In this document: positions 38,403 through 46,408 of the stretch, piece by piece | Layout: the number at the start of each line of letters is the position of its first letter | How positions within the stretch are numbered: the first letter of the stretch is position 1 | NCBI GenBank assembly: GCA_019114265.1 | Contig: DXFV01000011.1 | Coordinates: 1-52,056 of the forward strand | Reading direction: 5' to 3' | Length of the DNA stretch: 52,056 nucleotides | Origin: Anaerofilum faecale | GTDB lineage: Bacteria > Bacillota > Clostridia > Oscillospirales > Ruminococcaceae | Translations under genes and position numbers: made by a program | The notes under the pieces: generated by a model | Told to the model about the DNA's origin: nothing | The model's input: only the letters and a program-made list of their open reading frames with translations | The model's database searches: none

Positions 38403-38921
38403 ATGCTACAGGAACTGAACCGTGCCGATTTTGAAAAGGTGTATGCTCTGATGGACGAGAGTTTCCCGCCCGACGAACACCGTCCCAGCAGCGAGCAGGA
38501 AGCCCTGCTGGACGACGAGGCCTACCGGATTCTGGTGCTGCCCGCGCCGGACGGTGAGGTGCAGGGATTTTTCGCCGTTTGGGAGTTTGACGCATGTTTG
38601 TATGTGGAGCATTTCGCGGTGAATCCGGCCTTCCGCAACGGCGGAGTGGGCAGCCGGATGCTGGCCGAGCTGCTGGAAACGGCCGGCAAGCCGGTATACC
38701 TGGAGGTGGAGCTGCCCGAGACCGAGATGGCGCGCCGCCGCATCGGGTTTTACCAGCGCAGCGGCTTTGTACTGAACCCGTATCCGTATGTGCAGCCGCC
38801 CATCTCGGCCGGGCGCAACCCGCTGCCGCTGGCCATCATGAGCGCTCCCCGCGCCATCGGGCCGGAGGAGTTCGAGGAGTTCCGCCGCCTCGTGTACACC
38901 CGGGTGTATAAACAGGGCTGA
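38403..38921 (+). CDS. GNAT acetyltransferase, substrate unknown
   Basis: 172 residues. GNAT fold: VYALMDESFPPDEHRP start, then central strand LYVEHFAVNPAFRNGGVGSRMLAEL (RNxGVGSxML acetyl-CoA loop) and FYQRSGFVLNPYPY. The DESFPPDEHRP stretch is shared with a group of small clostridial GNATs. Start follows AAGGAGG. The stop TGA lies within the left edge of a 78-bp repeat. No partner gene. Confidence 0.9.
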   Translation: MLQELNRADFEKVYALMDESFPPDEHRPSSEQEALLDDEAYRILVLPAPDGEVQGFFAVWEFDACLYVEHFAVNPAFRNGGVGSRMLAELLETAGKPVYLEVELPETEMARRRIGFYQRSGFVLNPYPYVQPPISAGRNPLPLAIMSAPRAIGPEEFEEFRRLVYTRVYKQG

Positions 38922-38994
38922 CTGTGCCTGCGGCAGGCCCAAAGGCGCTGCCTTTGGAATCCGCGATTTTTTGAAAAAAATCGAGTAAAACTTT
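38917..38994 (+). repeat. 78-bp intergenic repeat, copy 1
   Basis: Matches 41551-41628 exactly. It starts 2 bp before the acetyltransferase stop codon and folds as three consecutive hairpins: GCCTGC-GGCAGGC, CCAAAGGC-GCT-GCCTTTGG and CGATTTTTT-GAA-AAAAATCG. Confidence 0.9.
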
Positions 38995-39010
38995 CCTTGC
39001 GGGCCGTGTC

Positions 39011-39095
39011 TGGCTGTCCGTCCGGCGATTCCCTTGTGCGGCGGATGCGGGGAAAGATTTTGGGCCGCGCAGACCGTCCCGTTTTCGACAGGCTG
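39011..39095 (+). repeat. Deleted derivative of the dispersed repeat
   Basis: The left flank CGATTCCCTTGTGCGGCGG and the right flank CCGTTTTCGACAGGCTG of the dispersed element are present, but the CGACCTCATCCG palindromic core is missing. It leads directly into the terminator at 39096. Confidence 0.6.
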
Positions 39096-39125
39096 AGCCT
39101 TCCTGCAAAAAGGGAAGGCTTTTTT
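39096..39125 (+). terminator. Terminator after the acetyltransferase
   Basis: AGCCTTCC/GGAAGGCT stem (39096-39103, 39113-39120) followed by TTTTTCTTTTTT. Confidence 0.8.
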
Positions 39126-39203
39126 CTTTTTTGTGTAACCAGAGCGTGTAAAAAAGCGCTGTATGGGGTGAAGGCTCTTTGCAGCGAAAAGAGGTGTGGA
39201 CGT

Positions 39204-39764
39204 TTGGAGGACGGCAAGATCGTGGAGCTGTATTTTGCGCGGGACGAAGCTGCCATCGCGCGCACCCGCGAAACCTACGGCGACAGACTGCGCGCGCTGT
39301 CGCTGGGGATCACGGGCGATTTCGGCAGCGCCGAGGAGTGCGAGAGCGATACCTATCTGCAGGCGTGGAACTCCATCCCGCCCCACGATCCCGCCGGATA
39401 TCTGTTCGCCTTTCTGGCGCGGATCTGCCGCCACCTCTCACTGGACGTATGCCGCCGCAATGCGCGGCTGAAGCGAAAGGCTCTGGTGGTGGAGCTGTCG
39501 GAGGAGATGGAGCAGTGCATCCCTGCGCCCGGCGACACCCCCTGCCAGGTGGACGGCATCCTGCTGGGGCAGGCGATCAGCCGCTTTCTGCGGACGCTCC
39601 CGGCTGAAAAGCGCACCATTTTTGTGCGCAGATACTGGTATCTGGACGATATTTCCCGCATCGCGCAGCGGTATCGGCTGAGCGAGAGCAAGGTGAAAAC
39701 GATGCTTTTCCGCACCCGCAACGCACTGCGGATTTTTCTGGAACAGGAGGGATACGCGCTATGA
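39204..39764 (+). CDS. ECF-type RNA polymerase sigma factor
   Basis: 186 residues. Region 2 spans about 15-80 (TYLQAWNSIPPHDPAGYLFA then LARICRHLSLDVCRR) and region 4 about 125-180 (LRTLPAEKRTIFVRRYWYLD, then ISRIAQRYRLSESKVKTML). There is no ATG near the expected start; I use TTG at 39204, 7 bp after GAGGTG. It overlaps the next gene by 4 bp (ATGA), the usual sigma/anti-sigma arrangement. The operon ends with a secreted serpin, so envelope or protease stress is a plausible signal. Confidence 0.88.
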   Translation: MEDGKIVELYFARDEAAIARTRETYGDRLRALSLGITGDFGSAEECESDTYLQAWNSIPPHDPAGYLFAFLARICRHLSLDVCRRNARLKRKALVVELSEEMEQCIPAPGDTPCQVDGILLGQAISRFLRTLPAEKRTIFVRRYWYLDDISRIAQRYRLSESKVKTMLFRTRNALRIFLEQEGYAL

Positions 39765-40321
39765 GAGGCGACGATCTTCTGGACGCCGTGGGCCAGATCG
39801 ATGCAGACCTGATCGAGGAGGCCGACCGGCCTCCCAGACGCAGAGCACCTGTTTGGCGGATGCTCCCCGCCGTCGCGGCAGCCTGCCTGCTGCTGGCGCT
39901 GGCCGCGGCCTATGTTCCGTTTTTGCAGGGTGCTGAACCGCTCGAAATGGCGGGTTCTTCGCCGCAGAGCGACAGCGACTCTGTCCCGTACGCAGCGAGC
40001 ATGCCATCCGAACCCATGTTCGGCGCCGGAAAAACCGTGGTGTGGTATGTGGAGGGGGACGAGCTGCAAATACAGCGGATTCCGCCGCTTTTGGACCCGC
40101 AGGATGTATTCGCGGCGTGGAGGACGGCCAACGGCATCGCAGAGGAAGTGCAGCTGCTTTCCTGCACCGCCGAGGAGGACGGCGTACAGCTGACGGTGAC
40201 CGCCAATCTTGCCTACTGTTCCGCGTACACTGACGGGGAGCTGCTGCTGGAATCGCTGCGGCAGACCATGGCTGTGCACTTTGGCCTTTCTGCGGACGCC
40301 TGCCAGATTACACTGGAATAA
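39761..40321 (+). CDS. Membrane protein, probable anti-sigma factor
   Basis: 186 residues: about 30 cytosolic residues, one membrane segment (about 33-54, RMLPAVAAACLLLALAAAYV), and an outer domain of about 130 residues. The outer domain contains KTVVWYVEGDELQIQRIPP and a C-terminal DGELLLESLRQTMAVHFGL, reminiscent of GerMN-type domains, though I do not claim a match. The short N-terminus could bind the sigma factor. No zinc-type HxxxCxxC motif is present, so it is not a classic ZAS anti-sigma. Role inferred from overlap with the sigma gene. Confidence 0.7.
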   Translation: MRGDDLLDAVGQIDADLIEEADRPPRRRAPVWRMLPAVAAACLLLALAAAYVPFLQGAEPLEMAGSSPQSDSDSVPYAASMPSEPMFGAGKTVVWYVEGDELQIQRIPPLLDPQDVFAAWRTANGIAEEVQLLSCTAEEDGVQLTVTANLAYCSAYTDGELLLESLRQTMAVHFGLSADACQITLE

Positions 40322-40355
40322 ATCACGATCCATCGAACAACAAGGAGGGATATTT

Positions 40356-41555
40356 ATGAAGCGATTTGCCGCATTGCTGCTTGCCGGAGCGACACTTTTG
40401 GGCGGGACGCTGTCCGGCTGCACAGAGTCCGCATCCAGTGCGACCGCTCTTGCGGTCGACCTTGGCCGCACCAGTACAGATTTTGCCGTTCGGCTTTTGC
40501 AGGCTGGGGACGAGCCGGGAGAAAATGTCCTGTTCTCCCCTGTCTGCTTGCTGTATGCCCTGTCGATGACCGCAAACGGTGCCGACGGCGATACCCTTGA
40601 CCAGACGGAGGACACACTGAACAGCTCGGTGTCGTATCTGAACAACGATCTGCAAACCTACCGCGCCGCCCTGCCGCAGGCCGGAGACTGCCGCCTGCAC
40701 CTTGCCAATTCGCTCTGGCTGGCGGACGATGACCGCCTTGCGGTGAAGCCGGAGTTTCTGGAGGTGTGCAAAACAAAGTATGGGGCAGAGGTGCAGGCCA
40801 TCCCCTTCGACGACTCCGCGCCCGGCAAGGTCAACCGCTGGGTGGAGGAAAACACCGACGGCATGATCCCGGAAATTCTCGACGAGATTTCCGACACGGC
40901 GGTGATGTATCTGCTGAGTGCGGTGGCCTTTGACGCGGAGTGGCAGCAGAAATACTTCAGCACCCAACCCGGCGTTTTCACCGCCGAGACCGGCGAGGCG
41001 CGCGAGGTGGAGATGATGTATGCACAGGAGGAGCTGTATCTGGAGGATGACGGTGCCACCGGGTTTCTGAAGCCCTACGCCGATCCCCGCTATGCCTTCG
41101 CCGTGCTGCTGCCGAACGAGGGGGTGGAGCTGGACGAATACATCGCCTCGCTGGACGGCGGCGCACTGTATGATCTGCTGAACAGCCCGCAGGAGGTACC
41201 GGTGCAGACGGCAATGCCGACGTTCGAGACCGCATACAGCGCCGAGCTGAACGATGTTCTGGCGGAAATGGGGATGCCGGACGCCTTCGACCCGCTCCGC
41301 GCCGATTTCTCCCGGATGGGCAGCACCGAAACCGGGCTGCTCTACATCAGCCGGGTGCTGCACGAGACCTTTCTGTCGGTGACCCCGCGCGGGACCCGTG
41401 CGGGGGCTGCCTCACTGGTGGAGATGGAGTTCGGCGGTTCTCCGCCTGCGGCAACCAAGCAGGTAATTCTGGACCGCCCGTTTGTCTACATGATTCTGGA
41501 CCGGCAAGAGGGCGTTCCGCTGTTTCTGGGCGTTCTGCGGGACACGCAGAGCTGA
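40356..41555 (+). CDS. Secreted lipoprotein serpin (serine protease inhibitor)
   Basis: 399 residues; serpin fold behind a lipoprotein signal peptide with lipobox GGTLSGC (Cys22). Core signatures: TDFAVRLLQAGDEPGENVLF then SPVCLLYALSMTANGA, HLANSLWLADD, VNRWVEENTDGMIPEIL, LLSAVAFDAEWQQKY and ILDRPFVYMILDRQEGVPLF then LGVLRDT. The hinge of the reactive-centre loop is GTRAGAAS (346-353), the small-residue run needed for strand insertion, so it should be inhibitory. Scissile-bond candidates lie in EMEFGGSPP; by alignment with alpha-1-antitrypsin P1 would be Gly in FGGS, four residues later than usual before the C-terminal strand. It may trap host or bacterial serine proteases at the cell surface. 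Follows AAGGAGG, 34 bp after the anti-sigma candidate. Confidence 0.95.
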   Translation: MKRFAALLLAGATLLGGTLSGCTESASSATALAVDLGRTSTDFAVRLLQAGDEPGENVLFSPVCLLYALSMTANGADGDTLDQTEDTLNSSVSYLNNDLQTYRAALPQAGDCRLHLANSLWLADDDRLAVKPEFLEVCKTKYGAEVQAIPFDDSAPGKVNRWVEENTDGMIPEILDEISDTAVMYLLSAVAFDAEWQQKYFSTQPGVFTAETGEAREVEMMYAQEELYLEDDGATGFLKPYADPRYAFAVLLPNEGVELDEYIASLDGGALYDLLNSPQEVPVQTAMPTFETAYSAELNDVLAEMGMPDAFDPLRADFSRMGSTETGLLYISRVLHETFLSVTPRGTRAGAASLVEMEFGGSPPAATKQVILDRPFVYMILDRQEGVPLFLGVLRDTQS

Positions 41556-41628
41556 CTGTGCCTGCGGCAGGCCCAAAGGCGCTGCCTTTGGAATCCGCGA
41601 TTTTTTGAAAAAAATCGAGTAAAACTTT
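41551..41628 (+). repeat. 78-bp intergenic repeat, copy 2
   Basis: Exact duplicate of 38917-38994. Starts 2 bp before the serpin stop codon, at the same position relative to the stop as copy 1, though the flanking genes are unrelated. Confidence 0.9.
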
Positions 41629-41664
41629 TATTTGGCGGCTTTTGCAAAGCCGCCGGTGGAAAAT

Positions 41665-41704
41665 AAAACAGCCGCTCCCCTCACGCGAAGGGAGCGGCTG
41701 TTTT
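41665..41704 (-). terminator. Bidirectional terminator between serpin and MraY-like gene
   Basis: Perfect 15-bp stem AAAACAGCCGCTCCC/GGGAGCGGCTGTTTT with a 10-nt loop. A/T-tails on both sides let it serve both convergent genes. Confidence 0.85.
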
Positions 41705-41710
41705 GCAATT

Positions 41711-42673
41711 TCAGCGCAGCAGAAGCATACACACCCAGGACACCAGGCCCTGCAGGATGGCAAAGCGCATCACCGTCTGCGGGCCGGACCAGCCCTTGTT
41801 CTTGCGCACATGATCGTGCAGCGGGGTGCGGATGTTCTTCATGATGCGGATCTTCAGGAAACGGGCCAGTGACACCTTGATGATGCCCAGGAAACCGTCC
41901 AGCAGCATCACGATGCTGAACGGGATATACAGCAGCAGGTTGCCGGTGTGCATCACCACCAGCCCGATGAACAGGCCGAACGCGCGGGACCCGGCGTCGC
42001 CCATCATCATCTGGCAGGGCTCGGCGTTGCGCCACAGGTAGGGCAGGATGCAGGCGATCAGCAGCATCGACAGCGCGCGCACGTCCTGGTTCATGCCGAT
42101 CTGGCCGCCGAACGCGGCCAGAAAGCCGACCGTCACCACCGTCAGGGTGCCGCACAGGCCGTCCACGCCGTCGGTGCAGTTGGTGGAGTTGATGGCCACC
42201 CACAGCAGCACCGCTCCCGCCAGCACGAACAGCACCGGCGGCATCTTCCATTCCAGCCCGAACAGCGACAGGGTGGTCATGTCGCGGTTGAAATTGTAGA
42301 AGCTGAAAGAGGTGATCAGGCAGATGGCCAGGTCGATGGCGCCCTTTTTGTATTCGTTCCAGGGCGTTTCCGAGCGATCGTCCAGATAGCCGGACAGCAT
42401 CGCCGCCACCACCATCAGGAGGTAGACGAGGTTCTCGGGTTTCAGCGGCACGAACAGCACCGCCGTGATGACAAACGCCGCCACGATCAGAAGGCCCGCG
42501 CCGCGCGGACGGCCTGCCGTCAGCTTGCCGTTGAAGGCGAATTTGCGTCCGCCGTCCACCGGCAGGATGCCTTTCAGCAGCTGCAGCGCGATGCTGCACA
42601 GCACAAAGGCGAACAGGATGGCGGCGGGCGCCAGCAGCGTGGGCGCGGCCGCAGTGAATACCGGATACAGCAT
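41711..42673 (-). CDS. MraY-like phospho-sugar transferase
   Basis: 320 residues, about ten membrane helices, polyprenyl-phosphate sugar-phosphate transferase family (MraY/WecA). Visible motifs: SGYLDDRSETPWNEYKKG, NSTNCTDGVDGLCG, MMMGDAGSRAFG, and a C-terminal PLHDHVRKNKGW in the place of the MraY HHH loop. The catalytic Asp motifs (DD, TDGVDG, GDAGS) are kept, but HHH reads HDH. Either this is the cell-wall MraY in a divergent form, or a paralogue acting on another UDP-sugar. No dcw neighbours are present. Start follows AAAGGAAG. Confidence 0.85.
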   Translation of the reverse strand: MLYPVFTAAAPTLLAPAAILFAFVLCSIALQLLKGILPVDGGRKFAFNGKLTAGRPRGAGLLIVAAFVITAVLFVPLKPENLVYLLMVVAAMLSGYLDDRSETPWNEYKKGAIDLAICLITSFSFYNFNRDMTTLSLFGLEWKMPPVLFVLAGAVLLWVAINSTNCTDGVDGLCGTLTVVTVGFLAAFGGQIGMNQDVRALSMLLIACILPYLWRNAEPCQMMMGDAGSRAFGLFIGLVVMHTGNLLLYIPFSIVMLLDGFLGIIKVSLARFLKIRIMKNIRTPLHDHVRKNKGWSGPQTVMRFAILQGLVSWVCMLLLR

Positions 42674-42693
42674 GATGATTCTTCCTTTCGTGT

Positions 42694-43356
42694 TTAGCGT
42701 TTCACGGCGATGAGTGCTTTGGTGGGGATGCCCATCTCGGTGAACATCTGCTCGTGCTCGGTGCGGATGTTCCAGTCCGGCTCGTCCCTGTGCAGGTCGA
42801 AGGTGTGCCACACGATCTCAAAGCCCGCCTCGGGGAAATATTCCAGGCTGTCGCGGAACAGATCGTCGTCGTCGGTCTTGAAATACACCTCGCCGCCGTC
42901 GGCCAGAAAATCGCGGTACAGCACGAGCTGCTTGGGGTGGGTCAGGCGGTGCTTTTTGTGGCCCGCCTTCTTGTTCCAGGGGTTGCAGAAGTTGATGTAG
43001 ATGCGCTGCACCGTGTCGCGCCGGTCGAAGGCGTTGTAGATGCGCTCGATGTCCAGGCTCATGATCTGCACGTTGTCCGGCTTTCTGCCGGCGGCTTCGT
43101 ACTGGCGGTCGATGTTGCGCTTTGCCAGGATCAGCACCTTGTCGGTGATGTCGATGCCCAGATAGTTGATCTCCGGGTGCTGCACCGCCAGGCGGGACAG
43201 AAACCCGCCCTTGCCGCATCCCAGCTCCAGGTGCATCGGCTGGGCCGGGCGGGCAAAGCTGTGGCGCCAGCTGCCCTTGTGGGCCATCGGGTCGCTGGCC
43301 GAAAAGGGACAGGCATTCAGCTCGGGGCGGGCATAGGGCTTGAATCGCATTCTCAT
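42694..43356 (-). CDS. trmB: tRNA (guanine-N7-)-methyltransferase TrmB
   Basis: 220 residues. SAM-binding HLELGCGKGGFLSRLA, IDITDKVLILAKRN, then the TrmB-specific YINFCNPWNKKAGHKKHRLT and TDDDDLFRDSLEYF. In E. coli the corresponding loop reads PDPW and its Asp is, from memory, catalytic; here it is Asn (CNPW). Start at MRMRFKPYAR follows AAGGAAC and overlaps the alaX stop by 4 bp. It should methylate G46 in the tRNA variable loop. Confidence 0.93.
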   Translation of the reverse strand: MRMRFKPYARPELNACPFSASDPMAHKGSWRHSFARPAQPMHLELGCGKGGFLSRLAVQHPEINYLGIDITDKVLILAKRNIDRQYEAAGRKPDNVQIMSLDIERIYNAFDRRDTVQRIYINFCNPWNKKAGHKKHRLTHPKQLVLYRDFLADGGEVYFKTDDDDLFRDSLEYFPEAGFEIVWHTFDLHRDEPDWNIRTEHEQMFTEMGIPTKALIAVKR

Positions 43357-44534
43357 AGGGGGGTTCCTTCCTGTATCTGTTGATTGATCTCGCTCCACAA
43401 GGCGCGCAGGGCGGCCTCATCGGCGGCAAAGCTGCCCATCGCCAGCGGCGGACGCCCGCCGCCGCGCCCGTGCAGCGCGTCGGTGAGGCGGCGGTTGAGC
43501 GCGGGCAGCCGGTCGTCCTGCCACACCAGCGCATACCGCATCCGGCCTTCCTCGGGAGCGGCGGCCAGGCAGGGCCGGCCGGTGCGCTCGGACATGGCCA
43601 GCGCCAGGCGGCGCACACCGTCCGGCGACAGCGCGGCCACCGCCAGCGGGGCGTCCTGTGGCTGCACGGCGGCGGCCAGCTGCCCCACCCAGCCGGTCTC
43701 GGCGGCGGCCAGGCGTGCTTTGAGGTCGGCGTTTTCGGCGGCAAGGCGGTCCACCGCATCGGCCACTGCCGCCGGCTTTGCGCTCAGGCGGGCGCCGATG
43801 CGGGCGGTCTGGGCGCATTTGTCGGCGTGGTCGGCCAGCGCGCGCGCTCCGCACACCACCGTCAGCCGGGTGCCGCCCTTATAGCGCTCGTGCGCGATGA
43901 TCTTGATGCTGCCCACCATGCCCGCCGTGGGCAGATGGGTGCCGCAGCAGGCACAGCAGTCGGCGCCGGGGATGTCCACCAGCCGCACCGGGCCTTCCAG
44001 CGCCTTTTTGCTGCGGTAGGCGGTGGCGGCCAGCTCCTCTTTGTCCGGCCACCAGCAGCGCACCGGCGTGTCGTTCCAGATGGTGCGGTTGGCTTCGCGC
44101 TCGGCTTCGGCCAGGCCCTCGGCGCTGATCTCGCAGCTGGTGTCCATCGTGAGGGTGTCGGGGCTAATGTGGAATCCCACGTTCTCGGCCCCGAACATCC
44201 GGTGCAGCGTGCCGGACAAAATATGTTCGCCGGTGTGCTGCTGCATCAGGTCGAGGCGGCGGGCGGCGTCCACCGTCCCCTCCACCGTCTCGCCCACCGG
44301 CAGCGGGGCGTCCAGCGTGTGCCAGATCTCGCCCTCCTTCTCGTGCACGTCCAGCACCCGGGCGCCGCCCAGTGTGCCGTGGTCGGCAGGCTGGCCGCCG
44401 CCCTCGGGATAGAACGCGGTGGCCGTCAGCGCGGCCTTCCACTTCCCTTCCCCGGCCGCCTCGCAGGCGGTGACGACGGCCGAAAAGGACAGCAGCAGGC
44501 TGTTTTGATAGTACAGTTTTTGCGGCGCGCACAC
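43353..44534 (-). CDS. alaX: AlaX-type alanyl-tRNA editing protein with DHHA1 domain
   Basis: 393 residues, long AlaX form: N-terminal part resembles AlaRS's tail (AFYPEGGGQPADHG), zinc site HTGEHILSG and CCACCGTH (four ligands kept), and C-terminal DHHA1-like domain from about 250. It removes Ser or Gly mischarged on tRNA-Ala. The start is GTG at 44534, 9 bp after AAAGGAGG. An ATG at 44579 lies within the promoter -10, so it cannot be used. It overlaps trmB by 4 bp; trmB and the MraY-like gene follow in one operon. Confidence 0.92.
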   Translation of the reverse strand: MCAPQKLYYQNSLLLSFSAVVTACEAAGEGKWKAALTATAFYPEGGGQPADHGTLGGARVLDVHEKEGEIWHTLDAPLPVGETVEGTVDAARRLDLMQQHTGEHILSGTLHRMFGAENVGFHISPDTLTMDTSCEISAEGLAEAEREANRTIWNDTPVRCWWPDKEELAATAYRSKKALEGPVRLVDIPGADCCACCGTHLPTAGMVGSIKIIAHERYKGGTRLTVVCGARALADHADKCAQTARIGARLSAKPAAVADAVDRLAAENADLKARLAAAETGWVGQLAAAVQPQDAPLAVAALSPDGVRRLALAMSERTGRPCLAAAPEEGRMRYALVWQDDRLPALNRRLTDALHGRGGGRPPLAMGSFAADEAALRALWSEINQQIQEGTPL

Positions 44535-44577
44535 GGGCGCTTGCCTCCTTTGCGTGGCTGTTTTTGGGTCTTTGGTC

Positions 44578-44586
44578 ATTATACCA
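44578..44586 (-). promoter_or_regulatory. Extended -10 promoter of the alaX operon
   Basis: Minus strand TGGTATAAT, 44 bp before the chosen GTG. The -35 is weak. It faces the malQ promoter across about 70 bp. Confidence 0.7.
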
Positions 44587-44635
44587 TATTCCGTCCGGCC
44601 CGAACAGCAAAAATGCCCAAATTTTGCCGCCCGGC

Positions 44636-44664
44636 TGGAAATAGACGGTGCAAACCTTTATAAT
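44636..44664 (+). promoter_or_regulatory. malQ promoter
   Basis: TGGAAA (44636-44641), 17-bp spacer, consensus TATAAT (44659-44664), 48 bp before the start. Confidence 0.65.
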
Positions 44665-44711
44665 AATAGGTAGTATACGCCTGTTCGATGGCGAAAACGG
44701 AGGAATTTTCT

Positions 44712-46187
44712 ATGCGTACCTGCGGCATTTTGATGCCTGTATCCAGCCTGCCCGGCCCGTTTGGAATCGGCACGCTGGGAAAGAGCGCCTATGCGTTCGT
44801 GGATTTTCTGAAAAAGGCGGGACAGAGCGTCTGGCAGATCCTGCCTCTCAGCCCCACCGGCTTCGGCGACAGCCCCTACCAGAGCTGTTCGGCCTTTGCG
44901 GGGAACCCCTATTTTATCGACCTCGCCCTGCTGCAAAAGGACGGCCTGCTGAAAAAGAGCGAATACGCGAATATTTCGTGGGGCGAAACCGACAGCCAGG
45001 TGGACTACGCCGCGCTGTACCACAAGCGGTTCGCGGTGCTGCGCAAGGCGTTTGAGCGGTTCAGCGTGTGGTATCCCGACGAATACTACCACTTCTGCTA
45101 CGAAAACAATTTCTGGCTGGAGGACTACGCCCTCTACATGACCATCAAGCAGGACCACCAGCTGAAGTGCTACCGCGACTGGCCGGCCGATCTGCGCGCC
45201 CACAAAAAGGAGGCGCTGGACAAGATCTATGCCACCCGGGAAAAAGAGGTGCATTTCTGGAAATTTTTGCAGTTCGTGTTTTTCCGGCAGTGGAAGGCGC
45301 TGAAGGAATACGCCAACGAACAGGGCATCCGCATCATGGGCGACATCCCCATCTATGTGGCGGAGGACTCGGCCGACGTGTGGGGGGGCGGCAAGCTGTT
45401 CGAGCTGGACGAGGAGGGCGCGCCGGTGCGGGTGGCGGGCTGCCCGCCCGACTATTTCTCGGCCGACGGGCAGCTGTGGGGCAACCCGCTGTACAACTGG
45501 CCCTATCACCGTGAGACCGGCTATGCCTGGTGGACCCGGCGGGTGCAGTATGCGCTGGGCCTGTACGACATCCTGCGCATCGACCACTTCCGCGCCTTCG
45601 ACACCTACTATGCCATCCCGGCGGGAGCGGAGAATGCCCGCGGCGGCCAATGGTGCGAGGGGCCGGGCATCGAGCTGTTCCAGGCGGTGGAGAAACAGCT
45701 GGGCAAGTGCCCCATCGTGGCCGAGGATCTGGGCGAGATGTTCGACAGCGTGCGGGTGCTGCTGGCAAAGACCGGCTTCCCCGGCATGAAGGTGATGCAG
45801 TTCGCCTTCGACTGCGAGCAGAGCGAATACCTGCCCCACAACTGTCCGCCGAACAGCGTGGTGTATCCCGGCACCCACGACAACGCCACCCTGCGCGGAT
45901 GGCTGGCGAAGGCATCCAAAGCCAGCGTCCGGCGGGCCGAGCAGTATCTGGGCCTGAACCGGCAGGAGGGCTATGCCGAAGGCATGCTGCGCGGTGTGCT
46001 GGGCTGCCCGTCCGACCTGGCGGTGGTCTACCTGCCCGACTGGCTGGGTCTGGGCGACGAGGCGCGGCTGAACACCCCCTCCACCCTGAGCAGCAAAAAC
46101 TGGACCTGGCGCGCAGAAAAGAGCCAGCTGTCCGCCGCACAGGCGAAGGCCATCCGCACGATGTGCGCGCGGTATGGCCGGGCGTGA
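44712..46187 (+). CDS. malQ: 4-alpha-glucanotransferase (amylomaltase)
   Basis: GH77 enzyme, 491 residues, that moves glucan segments between maltooligosaccharides in the cytosol. N-terminal GILMPVSSLPGPFGIGTLG, MGDIPIYVAEDSADVW, nucleophile Asp in ILRIDHFRAFDTYY, acid/base Glu in IVAEDLG, and third acid in VYPGTHDNATLRGW. Length is normal for bacterial MalQ. Start at MRTCGILMPV follows GGAGG; the earlier in-frame ATG lacks a ribosome site. Monocistronic, closed by the hairpin at 46206-46247. Confidence 0.97.
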   Translation: MRTCGILMPVSSLPGPFGIGTLGKSAYAFVDFLKKAGQSVWQILPLSPTGFGDSPYQSCSAFAGNPYFIDLALLQKDGLLKKSEYANISWGETDSQVDYAALYHKRFAVLRKAFERFSVWYPDEYYHFCYENNFWLEDYALYMTIKQDHQLKCYRDWPADLRAHKKEALDKIYATREKEVHFWKFLQFVFFRQWKALKEYANEQGIRIMGDIPIYVAEDSADVWGGGKLFELDEEGAPVRVAGCPPDYFSADGQLWGNPLYNWPYHRETGYAWWTRRVQYALGLYDILRIDHFRAFDTYYAIPAGAENARGGQWCEGPGIELFQAVEKQLGKCPIVAEDLGEMFDSVRVLLAKTGFPGMKVMQFAFDCEQSEYLPHNCPPNSVVYPGTHDNATLRGWLAKASKASVRRAEQYLGLNRQEGYAEGMLRGVLGCPSDLAVVYLPDWLGLGDEARLNTPSTLSSKNWTWRAEKSQLSAAQAKAIRTMCARYGRA

Positions 46188-46205
46188 ATCCATCCGGAAA
46201 AAGCA

Positions 46206-46247
46206 AACCCGCCCGCACTTTCCTTTGCCGGAGAGTGCGGGCGGGTT
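46206..46247 (+). terminator. Terminator after malQ
   Basis: Perfect 14-bp stem AACCCGCCCGCACT/AGTGCGGGCGGGTT with a 14-nt loop, then CTGTTTG. The T-tract is poor, but the stem is strong and starts 18 bp after the stop. A GGGAAG-type fragment of the dispersed repeat lies at about 46355-46372. Confidence 0.6.
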
Positions 46248-46408
46248 CTGTTTGTGGATCGCGTGCTGCGAAGTTCTGTGCATGCTGGGGCAGATGAGGG
46301 CGAGGATGTGCCGTCTGCGCGGCGTCCGGAGGAAAGAAAGTGTATTCCGCCGGACTTCCCCTCAGGGGAAGCCGGGCGGTACCGAACGCCTTCCCCCTCC
46401 CCGGCCCA

